Origin: Azospirillum cavernae
Lineage (GTDB): Bacteria; Pseudomonadota; Alphaproteobacteria; Azospirillales; Azospirillaceae
NCBI RefSeq assembly: GCF_003590795.1
Contig: NZ_QYUL01000001.1
Location: forward strand, 1,505,001 to 1,569,000
DNA: 64,000 nucleotides
Reading direction: 5' to 3'
In this document: positions 28,009-36,600 of the stretch, one piece after another
How positions within the stretch are numbered: position 1 is the stretch's first letter
Layout: each line of letters opens with the position of its first letter
Notes under the pieces: generated by a model
Database searches by the model: none
Seen by the model: the letters and a program-made list of their open reading frames with translations, nothing else
What the model was told of the DNA's origin: nothing
Made by a program: the position numbers and the translations under genes

Positions 28009-28893
28009 CTACGCCGCTTGGCCAACCCCGTCTTGCACAGGATTGCTGCCACGTCGGTAGTGGCCGGGGGAAACGCCGATCTGCGCCTTGAACACCCGAC
28101 TGAAATGCGCCTGATCGCAAAAGCCGCAAGCCATGGCGATGTCGGCCAACGGCAACGGCCCGGCCAGCAACTCTTTCGCCCGCCGCACCCGCCGCCCCGT
28201 CAGATAGCCGTGCGGCGTGGTTCCCACGGCGGCGCGGAAGACGCGCAGCAGATGAAAACGGCTCAGCCCCACCGCGTCGGCCAGATCGCTGAGTTCGACC
28301 GGGGCGTCGAGGTGGCTGTCCAGGAAATCGCGGGCGCGCCGCACCGCCAGCGGCTCCCGCCCGACCGGGCGCAGGCCGCCGGTCAGGTTGCCATGGCGCA
28401 GCGCCACGGCGGTCAAGGCGCGCAGGGCGTCGGTGTCGATCCGCAGCGTCTCGCGCGCCGAATCCTCCAGCCCCAGATGCAGGGAGCGGATGGCGTCGAA
28501 CAGCGCCGGGTCGTCCAACTCAGCGTCGGTGAAGGTCGGTTGGACGGCGCGGCCCAGCGCGTCTGACGCCGCCTGTCCCAACAGCCCGACCGAGGGGTAG
28601 AACATGCGGTAGGCGTAACCGCTGTCCGCCGGGCGACCGTCGTGCAGAACGTCGGGGTTGAGCACCACCACCTGACCGGCCCGCGCCACCCGCTCCACGC
28701 CCCGACAGCGGTACAGCTCAGTCCCGGCGGTGATGACGCCGATCACATAGGTGTCGTGGGTGTGCGGGGCGTAGCTGTGATGGTGAAAGCGCGCGTTCAG
28801 GCACTCCATGCCGTCAAAGCGCCGCTCGCGCCAGAGCCGGGCGAAATCCCGCCCCCTCAGCGGGGCGCGTGTCAGGGCGTCGTGCTGGTCCAT
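28009..28893 (-). CDS. AraC-family regulator (cupin N-terminal, HTH C-terminal)
   Basis: A 294-residue regulator. The N-terminal cupin-like sensor (about 30-120) contains HHHSYAPHTHDTYVIGVI. The C-terminal region (about 185-285) has the double helix-turn-helix of AraC/XylS proteins: LSDLADAVGLSRFHLLRVF and LADIAMACGFCDQAHFSRVF. It is the first gene of the azlC-azlD unit and probably controls it in response to a small ligand, perhaps an amino acid. ATG 28893 is supported by a matching N-terminus. Confidence 0.93.
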   Translation of the reverse strand: MDQHDALTRAPLRGRDFARLWRERRFDGMECLNARFHHHSYAPHTHDTYVIGVITAGTELYRCRGVERVARAGQVVVLNPDVLHDGRPADSGYAYRMFYPSVGLLGQAASDALGRAVQPTFTDAELDDPALFDAIRSLHLGLEDSARETLRIDTDALRALTAVALRHGNLTGGLRPVGREPLAVRRARDFLDSHLDAPVELSDLADAVGLSRFHLLRVFRAAVGTTPHGYLTGRRVRRAKELLAGPLPLADIAMACGFCDQAHFSRVFKAQIGVSPGHYRRGSNPVQDGVGQAA

Positions 28894-29043
28894 GCCCGTC
28901 AGTCTATCAGCGCGCCGCGCGCGCCGTCTTGAACAGGATTGCGGTGGGGACAGGATTGCGGCGGGCGCGCTGGACTTCGCGCGCCGGATCGTCCAGATGA
29001 AGGCGCTTCTTTCCGTCTTCACGCCCTTGGACCGACCGCCAGC
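28894..29043. other. Intergenic region between the AraC gene and the dusA remnant
   Basis: No gene is seen. It contains a 12-base direct repeat, ACAGGATTGCGG, near 28937 and 28953, and must hold the promoter of the AraC operon and the old promoter of dusA. Confidence 0.35.
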
Positions 29044-29085
29044 ATGACCGCCATTCCGCTTTCCGTCGCCCCGATGATGGATTGG
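29044..29085 (+). pseudogene. dusA: Truncated 5' end of dusA (tRNA-dihydrouridine synthase A)
   Basis: The frame from ATG 29044 reads MTAIPLSVAPMMDW, the conserved N-terminus of DusA (normally continuing TDRHCR into a protein of about 330 residues). After the TGG codon at 29083-29085 the similarity ends abruptly; the frame runs on for seven unrelated codons and stops at 29107-29109. The sequence that follows is AT-rich and then contains recombinase and plasmid fragments. The 5' end of dusA is an established integration site for a family of mobile elements, so this is probably an attachment-site scar. Confidence 0.75.
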
Positions 29086-29219
29086 CGATTTTCTATAGAT
29101 AAATCATAGATTTAGACATAAGCATGTGCAAAAATCGCACAGGGATGTTCCTCTTTTTTTCGTTTTCGTTCATGCGAATAGGCCACCCATCAGACTTGGA
29201 CATACGACGTACCCCTCCA
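29086..29219. other. AT-rich stretch between the dusA scar and the recombinase fragment
   Basis: A clear drop in GC content with poly-T (29155-29161) and no open frame of note. It is probably the end of the integrated element. Confidence 0.4.
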
Positions 29220-29510
29220 TCACGCGCAGCAAGCTGAAGATTTTTCGCTGCCCTTGTCACGGTACGCCCGAACTGGTCGCCTCCCCTTTGAGATGACGCG
29301 GATAGCGTCCGTCACGGTGGTGTACAGTTCCGTCGTCGAAATGCTTTGATGCCCCAGCAGGCGCTGCACAAAGCGGATATCACCCCCGTTTTCCAGCAAA
29401 CGGGTTGCTGCTGTGCGCCGCAGCATGTGGGGAGTGATGCGGCGCGGCAAATAGGCTCCCGTCGCCGCGTCGCGCACGAGATTGCGTATATGCTGGATCG
29501 AAGCCTGACC
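29220..29510 (-). pseudogene. Tyrosine recombinase (integrase), C-terminal fragment
   Basis: On the minus strand the frame encodes [39 protein letters not shown] and [17 protein letters not shown], which contain the conserved H-x-x-R, the H of LGH and the catalytic Tyr of tyrosine recombinases. The N-terminal arm- and core-binding regions and the first catalytic Arg are missing; similarity begins near 29510 with no start codon of its own. The last residues (after ISKG) look unrelated. It is a dead fragment, probably of the element's own integrase. Confidence 0.82.
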
Positions 29511-29519
29511 GCCGAGGGG

Positions 29520-29879
29520 ATGACCCTGCTCGAACGCCGCGACGCCATGGAGATCTTCCGCGACGCCGCCGCCGCCGCCGAACGGTTCGAGCGCCACACC
29601 GACTCAAGCTGGCGGCCACACGCCGGTTCGATGGTCAGCCACCGCGCCCTGACCGCCGCGATGATCGACAGCCGCGATCACCTCGCCGCCCGCAGACGGG
29701 CCGAGGCCGAGGTCATGCTGCCCCCCGGCCCCAAGATCGCCGTCACCGGCGGCCCCGACTTCAACGACCACCGGCTGATCTGGGACACGCTGGACCGCGT
29801 CCACGCCAAGCACCCCGACATGGCGCTGCTGCATGGCGGCGGTCCGAAGGGGGCCGAGCGCATCGCCGCCGCCTGGGCC
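29520..29879 (+). pseudogene. DUF2493 (SLOG-family) protein fragment
   Basis: The frame reads [40 protein letters not shown] and then the nucleotide-binding-fold segment GPKIAVTGGPDFNDHRLIWD with LLHGGGPKGAERIAAAWA. This matches DUF2493 proteins common on alphaproteobacterial plasmids and mobile elements. Similarity stops at 29879 in the middle of the domain; about 60-70 residues that should follow are missing. The N-terminal part is probably short as well. Confidence 0.75.
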
Positions 29880-29880
29880 G

Positions 29881-30333
29881 GCCACCATCTGGGACGTCGG
29901 CCTGCTGATCTGGGCCGCCAGCCAGATCGTCGCGGCGGAGACGGCGGGGTTAAGAACCTCCCGTTTCCTGCGCTTCGTCCCCTACCAACTCCTCACCGCC
30001 GTCGGTCGCCAGACCGGCGCCCGCGACTACAGGCTGCTCAAGAACGCCCTGGTCCGGCTGCAATCCACCGTGATCCGCACCACCATCCGCCAGGGCGAGC
30101 ACTGGCGTCGGCGCCAATTCTCCTGGATCAACGAATGGGAGGAGATGACCCGGCGCGACGGTCGGGCCGAGGGCATGGAGATCGTCCTGCCCGACTGGTT
30201 CTATCGCGGCGTCATCGACCGCTCCCTGATTCTGAGCATCGATCCGGCCTATTTCCGCCTCACCGGCGGCATCGAACGCTGGCTCTACCGCGTCGCCCGC
30301 AAGCACGCCGGCCACCAGGCGCTCACCGCTTGA
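29881..30333 (+). pseudogene. Plasmid replication initiator protein A (RPA-type), C-terminal fragment
   Basis: Starting right at the DUF2493 break, but in another frame, the sequence encodes ATIWDVGLLIWAASQIV, LRTSRFLRFVPYQLL, DYRLLKNALVRLQST, RRRQFSWINEWEE, LPDWFYRGVID and YFRLTGGIERWLYRVARKH, typical of the replication initiator A family found on alphaproteobacterial plasmids. The N-terminal third and usual C-terminal tail are absent. A chance ATG at 29833 gives an open frame of 166 codons, but the first 16 are not homologous. Probably not functional. Confidence 0.78.
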
Positions 30334-30393
30334 TCCAACAGCGTCATCAGCGCCGCCGAATCCGTTCCGGCAACGGCTTTGGCCAACAAGGGG

Positions 30394-30429
30394 GACCAGC
30401 GCCAAACTCTGCAACGGTTGGCGCTGGTC
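30394..30429. repeat. Perfect 12-bp inverted repeat
   Basis: GACCAGCGCCAA (30394-30405) and TTGGCGCTGGTC (30418-30429) are separated by 12 bases. There is no T tract, so it may be an operator, a terminator of unusual kind or an end of the old element. It is in the 252-base gap before the glycosyltransferase gene. Confidence 0.6.
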
Positions 30430-30585
30430 ATCCCACGCTCCCCCCTCAGACAAGGGCCAATGGCCTATGACCGTCGGCTCGACGGGCGGAGCGATGGAAC
30501 AGAATGGGCCGCCAGCCGTTTCAACGAGACCAGCCCGTTCGCCCTCAAGCGGACGGTCGGCCCTTGAAGGAAGTTTGCCGCACCC

Positions 30586-32010
30586 ATGACCGCCGGACCC
30601 ACCCCAGCGCAGGCCGAAGACGCCATGGAAGCCGCCGAGGCGGAAACGGCGCCCAAAACGCCGCGCCGGGCGCTGATCGTGTCGTTTTATTTCCCGCCCT
30701 ATCAAACCATCGGCGCGATCCGGGTTGGCAAGCTGGCGAAATTCCTGATCGCGCAAGGCTGGGAGATCCGGGTTCTGTCCGCCCAACACACGACCGCGCC
30801 CGACCTGCCGCTTGAAATTCCCGAAGAATTGATCGTCCGAACGCCCTGGACCAACATCGACCGGATGTTCAGCCGCCGCGCGCTGTTTTCCCTGTTCCGG
30901 TCATCCGCCCCCAATCCCACCGCCCCCCAGCCGACCGAAGCGCCGCATGATTTCGACGCCGGGTTTTCCGGACGCCTTCGCCGTCGGCTGCACAAGCTGT
31001 TCTTCACCCTGGTCCATTGGCCCGACCGTCAGATCGGTTGGCTGCCCCACGCCGTCCAGGCCGGGGATCGGCTGCTGGCCGGTTGGCGGCCCGACGTGAT
31101 CGTCGCCAGTTCCCCGCCGCCAACCACCCTGTTGGCGGCGGATCTTCTGGCCCGCCGCCATGATCTGCCCTGGATCGCCGATTTCCGCGATCCTTGGGTC
31201 GACAACCCCTATTACGAGCATCCCCGCTGGCGGCTCTGGTTGGAACGGGCTTGGGAGAAATCCGTGGTCGGGCGTTGTTCCGGGATCGTCAGCGTGTCTC
31301 CGGTGGTGCGCGACCAGTTCGCCGCAAAATTCAACACGCCCAGCGTCCTGGCGATGAACGGCTTCGACCCCGCCGATTACCCGGACGCCGATGGCCCAGA
31401 TGGCGCCGCCCGCCCGTCCACCGCCGACGACCGGCTGAGGTTGGTCTTCACCGGGCACATCTACAGCGGTTACAGCGACCCGACGATCCTGTTCCAAGCC
31501 CTGCGCGACATGGGAGAGGAGGGGAAGCGGATTCAGGTGGAGTTTTACGGAACTTGCGGCGACGCCGTGACGCCGCTGGCGCTGGCCCTTGGCGTCGCGT
31601 CCTCCGTCACCGTTCATCCGCCGGTCAGCCATCGTGACGCGCTGGCGATCCAGAGGGGGGCCGACGTTCTGCTCAGCCTGCAATGGATCAACGCCAAGGA
31701 AATCAGCCGCATCGCCGCCAAGCTGTTTGAATATCTGGGCGCGCGTCGGCCCATTCTCGCCATCGGTTGCACAACCGGACCGGCGGTTGACCTGTTGACC
31801 AGCCGGAACGCCGGTTTCGTCTGCGACAACGCCGCCGACATCGCCCGGCGCCTGCAAGCTTGGCTGGCGCAAAAGCGCGACGGCGGGATCCCCCCCCTGC
31901 CCGCCAGCGCGACCGCCGGATTGACAAGGGTGGAGCAATTCTCCCACATCGAACGCCTGATGGAGCGAGTCGTTCAAGCCCGCCAGGAGGCGTTGATTGA
32001 GCGAGGCTGA
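30586..32010 (+). CDS. GT4-type glycosyltransferase
   Basis: A 474-residue cytoplasmic glycosyltransferase with a GT-B fold. The N-terminal Rossmann part has VSFYFPPYQTIGAIRVGKL, found in GT4 enzymes of surface polysaccharide pathways, and DFRDPWVDNPYYEHP; the C-terminal part has VFTGHIYSGYSDPT and KLFEYLGARRPILAIG, corresponding to the nucleotide-sugar site. The first 30 residues look extra, so a start further in is possible. It overlaps the flippase gene by 14 bases, and the pair suggests assembly of a lipid-linked sugar repeat. Donor and acceptor are unknown. Confidence 0.85.
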   Translation: MTAGPTPAQAEDAMEAAEAETAPKTPRRALIVSFYFPPYQTIGAIRVGKLAKFLIAQGWEIRVLSAQHTTAPDLPLEIPEELIVRTPWTNIDRMFSRRALFSLFRSSAPNPTAPQPTEAPHDFDAGFSGRLRRRLHKLFFTLVHWPDRQIGWLPHAVQAGDRLLAGWRPDVIVASSPPPTTLLAADLLARRHDLPWIADFRDPWVDNPYYEHPRWRLWLERAWEKSVVGRCSGIVSVSPVVRDQFAAKFNTPSVLAMNGFDPADYPDADGPDGAARPSTADDRLRLVFTGHIYSGYSDPTILFQALRDMGEEGKRIQVEFYGTCGDAVTPLALALGVASSVTVHPPVSHRDALAIQRGADVLLSLQWINAKEISRIAAKLFEYLGARRPILAIGCTTGPAVDLLTSRNAGFVCDNAADIARRLQAWLAQKRDGGIPPLPASATAGLTRVEQFSHIERLMERVVQARQEALIERG

Positions 32011-33511
32011 AACGCCCGGCGGGACATCGCCCAGCACCGACGGCATGCGACGCTCGTTGCTTTACTCCTTTGTTGAAAAAAACGCGTCGCTTCTCGTGAC
32101 CATCGCCTCAACCGTTGTTTTGGCGCGTTTGCTGACCCCGGCGGAAACCGGAGCCTTCTCGGTGGCCGCCGCCTTCATCAACATCTCCCAATTCCTCCGG
32201 GATTTCGGCGTCGCCAGCTACATTCTCCAGGAACGAGACCTGACGGCGCAGCGCCTGCGCGCGGCCATGGGCCTGTCCTTGTCGATGGGCGTCGTCTTTT
32301 TCGCCCTGTTCTTTGTCCTGTCCGGCCCCGTCGCGGCGTTTTTCAACGAACCGCCGCTGGAAACCGTCATCACGGTGTTGAGCCTGAATTTTCTGGTGGT
32401 CGCCGTGGCGTCCATCGGCACCGCGCGGCTCAGCCGGGCGATGAATTACCGGACGGTGAGTCTCATCAACTTCGCCTCGACCGTGACCTTTTCGGTCGTG
32501 TCGATCACCTTGGCCACAAGCGGCTATGGGGCGCTGTCCATCGCCTGGGCGTCGGTTCTGGGCGTCGTCACCATCCTTCTGGGGCAGATCATCGCGCTGA
32601 GAGGAAACGCCCTCATCCGGCCGTCTCTGCGCGGCTGGCGACCGCTGATCCATTTCGGGTCCTTCGCCAGCGGCAACGGCATGCTGACAACCCTGACGCA
32701 GCGTTGCCCCGACCTTTTGATCGGCCGCCTGATGGGGTTTGCCGACGCTGGGTTGTTCAGCCGGGGCAACAGCCTCATCACGCTGTTTGAAAGCGCCCTG
32801 CTCGCCTCCGTCCGGCCGGTGGTCGCCAATGGCCTTGCCGCGCTGCGCCGCCGGGGCGGCGACCTCGACGCCTCGCTGCTGCAATGCTATGGCAATCTGA
32901 CGGTCGTCGCTTGGCCCTTTTTGACGGTGCTTGGCCTTTTGGCGCACCCGATCATCCTCATCATGTTCGGCGACCAGTGGTTGCCCTCGGTTCCGCCCGC
33001 CCGCTGGCTGTGCGTGGCGGCGCTGTTTGGAACCATCACCACCATCGGCGCGATGGCCTTCACCTCGGTCGGGGCCATGCGGACTCTGTTCTCTCTGCAA
33101 TGCGTGAACGTCGTTCTTGTGGTGTCGCTGGTGACGGTGGGGTGCTTCATCGGCCTTCGGGCGGTGGCCATGGGCGTCGTCGTCAGCAGCGCTCTGGCCG
33201 CTCTGCTGTCCCTTCATCGGATCCGCGCGACCTTCGGCGTCTCCATCACGGCGCTGGCCAAGGCGATGGGCCGCAGCCTGGTCGTGACGGCGGCGGCCAG
33301 CCTGCCGCCCCTGATCGTTCTGACGTCCTGGGGGTTCAACGGCCCTCACCCCTGGTCGCCGACCCTGATCGCCGGGCTGGGGGCCGCCGCCGTCTGGACC
33401 GCCGCCGTCTGGGGAATCGGCCATCCCTTGTGGCCGGAACTGCGCCGCCTGGCGCCGAACCGTCGCTCAAGCGCGGGCGTCAAAGCGGAACAGGCCGCGC
33501 GTGAGGCGTGA
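31997..33511 (+). CDS. Wzx-like oligosaccharide flippase (MOP superfamily)
   Basis: A 504-residue inner-membrane protein with about 12-14 helices. LLYSFVEKNASLLVTIASTVVLARLLTP at the beginning, FLRDFGVASYIL and the later RCPDLLIGRLMGFADAGLFSRG match lipopolysaccharide/exopolysaccharide flippases that move undecaprenyl-linked repeat units to the periplasmic side. The start is TTG at 31997, supported by a perfect AGGAGG (31985-31990) with 6-base spacing; it overlaps the end of the glycosyltransferase gene. Confidence 0.9.
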   Translation: MSEAETPGGTSPSTDGMRRSLLYSFVEKNASLLVTIASTVVLARLLTPAETGAFSVAAAFINISQFLRDFGVASYILQERDLTAQRLRAAMGLSLSMGVVFFALFFVLSGPVAAFFNEPPLETVITVLSLNFLVVAVASIGTARLSRAMNYRTVSLINFASTVTFSVVSITLATSGYGALSIAWASVLGVVTILLGQIIALRGNALIRPSLRGWRPLIHFGSFASGNGMLTTLTQRCPDLLIGRLMGFADAGLFSRGNSLITLFESALLASVRPVVANGLAALRRRGGDLDASLLQCYGNLTVVAWPFLTVLGLLAHPIILIMFGDQWLPSVPPARWLCVAALFGTITTIGAMAFTSVGAMRTLFSLQCVNVVLVVSLVTVGCFIGLRAVAMGVVVSSALAALLSLHRIRATFGVSITALAKAMGRSLVVTAAASLPPLIVLTSWGFNGPHPWSPTLIAGLGAAAVWTAAVWGIGHPLWPELRRLAPNRRSSAGVKAEQAAREA

Positions 33512-33672
33512 TCCGGCGCACGGCTATGGCTTATTGCCGAGCCTCCTCAATCCGATAGGGATAGGAATCCCCCCATGCCGCCCCCATAATGATCTTTAAA
33601 GCATCGCACACGAAACGCTTTTAGAATCAAACGCCTGACCTGCGAGCGTTGCGGGATGACGAGGAGCGCGCC

Positions 33673-36600
33673 ATGGTCAAGCCCGGTGAATCCCAGCCCG
33701 ACAAGCAACCGGCGGCGACGCCGAACGGCTCCGCCAAGCCTTTGGCGGTGGTCGGCGTCGGCGCGTCGGCGGGCGGGCTGAAGGCGCTCACCAGCTTGCT
33801 GGGCGCGGCGGAGGAGACCAGCGGCCTCGCCTTCGTCGTGATTCAGCACCGGACGCCGAACAACGAGCAGTTGCTGGTCGATCTCCTGGCCAAAGCCACC
33901 CGCCTGCCGGTTCGCACGGCGGACGACGGCGTCCTGTTGGAGCCGGATCATGTCTACATCGCCCCGGCTGGCCTGATCTCGACCCTGGAGAATGGTCGGC
34001 TGCACATCGAAAAGCCCGCCATGCCGAGCGAGGCCGCGCTGCCCATCGACCTGTTTTTCCGAAGTCTGGCGACCGATCAACAGGAAAAGGCCATCGGCGT
34101 CGTGCTGTCGGGAACCGGGGCCGACGGAACCAACGGCCTGCGCTCGATCAAGGAAAGCGGCGGGCTGGTGGTGGCCCAGGATCCCCCGACCGCCGAGTTC
34201 GACGGCATGCCGACCAGCGCCATCGCCACCGGCATGGCCGATTACGTCCTGGCCCCGGAGCGGATTCCCGGCGCCCTGATTGACTTCGCCCGCCAACCCT
34301 ATCTTCGCGGCGTGGTGGAGACGGGGGAGAGCGGCCCCGACGGCGAAAGCGCCGACCCCGCCCTGGACGGCATCATCGGCCTGCTGGGCGCCCACACCAA
34401 CCGCGATCACCACGCCTACAAAACCCGGACGCTGGTTCGCCGCATCGAACGGCGGATGGGGATCCGCCAGATCGCCGACATGACGGCCTACCGCGCCTTC
34501 CTGGACGGCAACCCCGCCGAAATCGAGAATCTGTCCCGCGACATCCTCATCAGCGTCACCCGCTTTTTCCGCGATCCCCCGGCGTTCGAGCTTCTCGCGC
34601 AGGAGGTTCTCGCCCCGCTGGTCCGCGACCGGCAGGGCGCGCAGCCAATCCGCGCCTGGGTTCCCGCCTGCGCCACGGGGGAGGAGGCTTACTCCATCGC
34701 CATGCTGCTGATGGAGGCCTGCGCCCAGGCTGACAAGCCCTGCGACATCCGGGTGTTCGGCAGCGACGTGGACAGCCGGGCTTTGACCGCCGCCCGCAAC
34801 GGCCTTTACCCCGACACCATTTCCGCCGACGTCTCCGACGCGCGGCTGGAGCGCTTTTTCACCAAGACGGACACCGGCTATCGGGTCATCAAACCGTTGC
34901 GGGACGCCGTGACCTTCGCCCAGCATGACCTGCTCAAGGATCCGCCCTTCTCCAATCTGGATCTGGTCAGTTGCCGCAACGTGCTGATCTACATCGAGCC
35001 GGACGCGCAGAAACGGATCTTCGGCCTGTTCCATTTCGGCCTTGCCCCGGACGGCTGCCTGTTTCTCGGCACCGCCGAGGCGGTGGACCCCCGATCCGAT
35101 CAATTCGCCCCGCTGTCCAAGAAATGGCGGCTCTACCGCAGGGTCGGGGCGGAGCGCGGCGGTCGGCGCGCGCAGACGCCGTCGGCGTCCACCGCCGTGG
35201 CCTCGACCGCGACCGCCGCCCCGACCGAGGCGGGGGTGGCGACGCGGGTCAACCGCCCCTCGGAAATCCTGCGGCAGGCCCTGCTGCTGGAATACGCCCC
35301 GGCGGCGGTCCTGATCGACCAGCGGAGCCGCATCCAATATCTCTTTGGCCCGACCAGCGATTTTCTCGACCTGCCGACCGGCGAACCGCCGTGGGATCTG
35401 ACGGCGATGACGCGGGGCGATCTGCGCGCGAAGCTGCGCGGCGGCGTCGCCCAAGCCGTCGCGTCGCACAGCCGGGTGCGGATCGCCGGGGTGCGCCACA
35501 AGCGGCACGGCGCGTCCGTGTTCGTGACGATCACCGTCATCCCCGTCCGCTTTCTCAAGGCCGGAAGTGATCTTTTGCTGGTGACGTTCACCAACGACGA
35601 AGCGGCCGGCGCCGTTCCGGCCGTTGTCCCGGCGGCCATTGACAGCGCCACCGCCGAACAGATCGACTATGAGCTGCGCGTCACCCGCCAGGAACTGCAC
35701 GACACGCTGGAAGAACTCGGTTCCGCCAACGAAGCCTTGCGCGTCGCCCAGGAAGAAAACCTGTCGATCAGCGAAGAATCCCAATCGACCAACGAGGAGC
35801 TGGAAACCTCGAAGGAAGAGCTGCAATCGCTGAACGAGGAGCTGAACACGCTGAACAGCCAGCTCCACGAAAAGGTCGATGAGCTGGAGGTGTCGACCAA
35901 CGATCTGACCAACCTGTTGAGCAGCACCGACATCGCCACCGTCTTCCTGTCGCCCGACCTGCGGATCAAACGCTTCACGCCGACGACGACCCGGCTGTTC
36001 ACCGTTCTGCCGCAGGACATCGGGCGGCCCATCACCGACCTGTCCCGCCGCTTCACCGATCCGGGTCTGGTGGTGGACATCCAATCGGTCCTCGCCTCCC
36101 TGACCGCCTCGGAACGGGAGGTGACGGTGGAGGGAGCCGACCGGGACGTCACCTTCCTGCGCCGCATCCAGCCCTACCGAACCCAGGATGGCCGGGTGGA
36201 GGGCGTCGTCATCACCTTCAGCGACGTCACCCCGCTGAAGCGCACCAGCACCGCCTTGGCCCTGCAAGCCCGGCAAAACAAGCTGATCGCCGATCTTGGC
36301 CGAAAGGCGCTGGCCGGAGACGGCGGGCCGGACGCGCTGGCGGAGGCGGCGCGGTTGATCGCCGATGGGCTGAACGCCGACAGCGTCCTCATCCTTGGCG
36401 CGGCGAACGGCTCCACGCGCGGCCCGCGCCGCGACGCGCCGGATCAAAATGGGCCGGATCAGGATCGCCCGGATCATGATGGCCCGGATCGCGATTCTCC
36501 AAACCGGGCGGCGGACGGCTTGACGCCGCTCGGCGGTTTCCGTTCGCCCGCCTTTTCCAACGACGCCCGAACCTTGGCGGAGCGGGTCTTGCTGACCGCC

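Noticed and set aside
29833..29880. Start of the replication-initiator fragment at ATG 29833
   Set aside because: The first 16 codons are the DUF2493 gene read in another frame; similarity to the initiator begins only at 29881.
33649..33672. TTG start for the CheB-CheR kinase
   Set aside because: ATG 33673 has GAGGAG at the right distance, and the eight extra residues cover that ribosome site.
36437..36500. CRISPR-like or satellite array
   Set aside because: The units are short, degenerate and in frame inside a coding region; there are no spacers.
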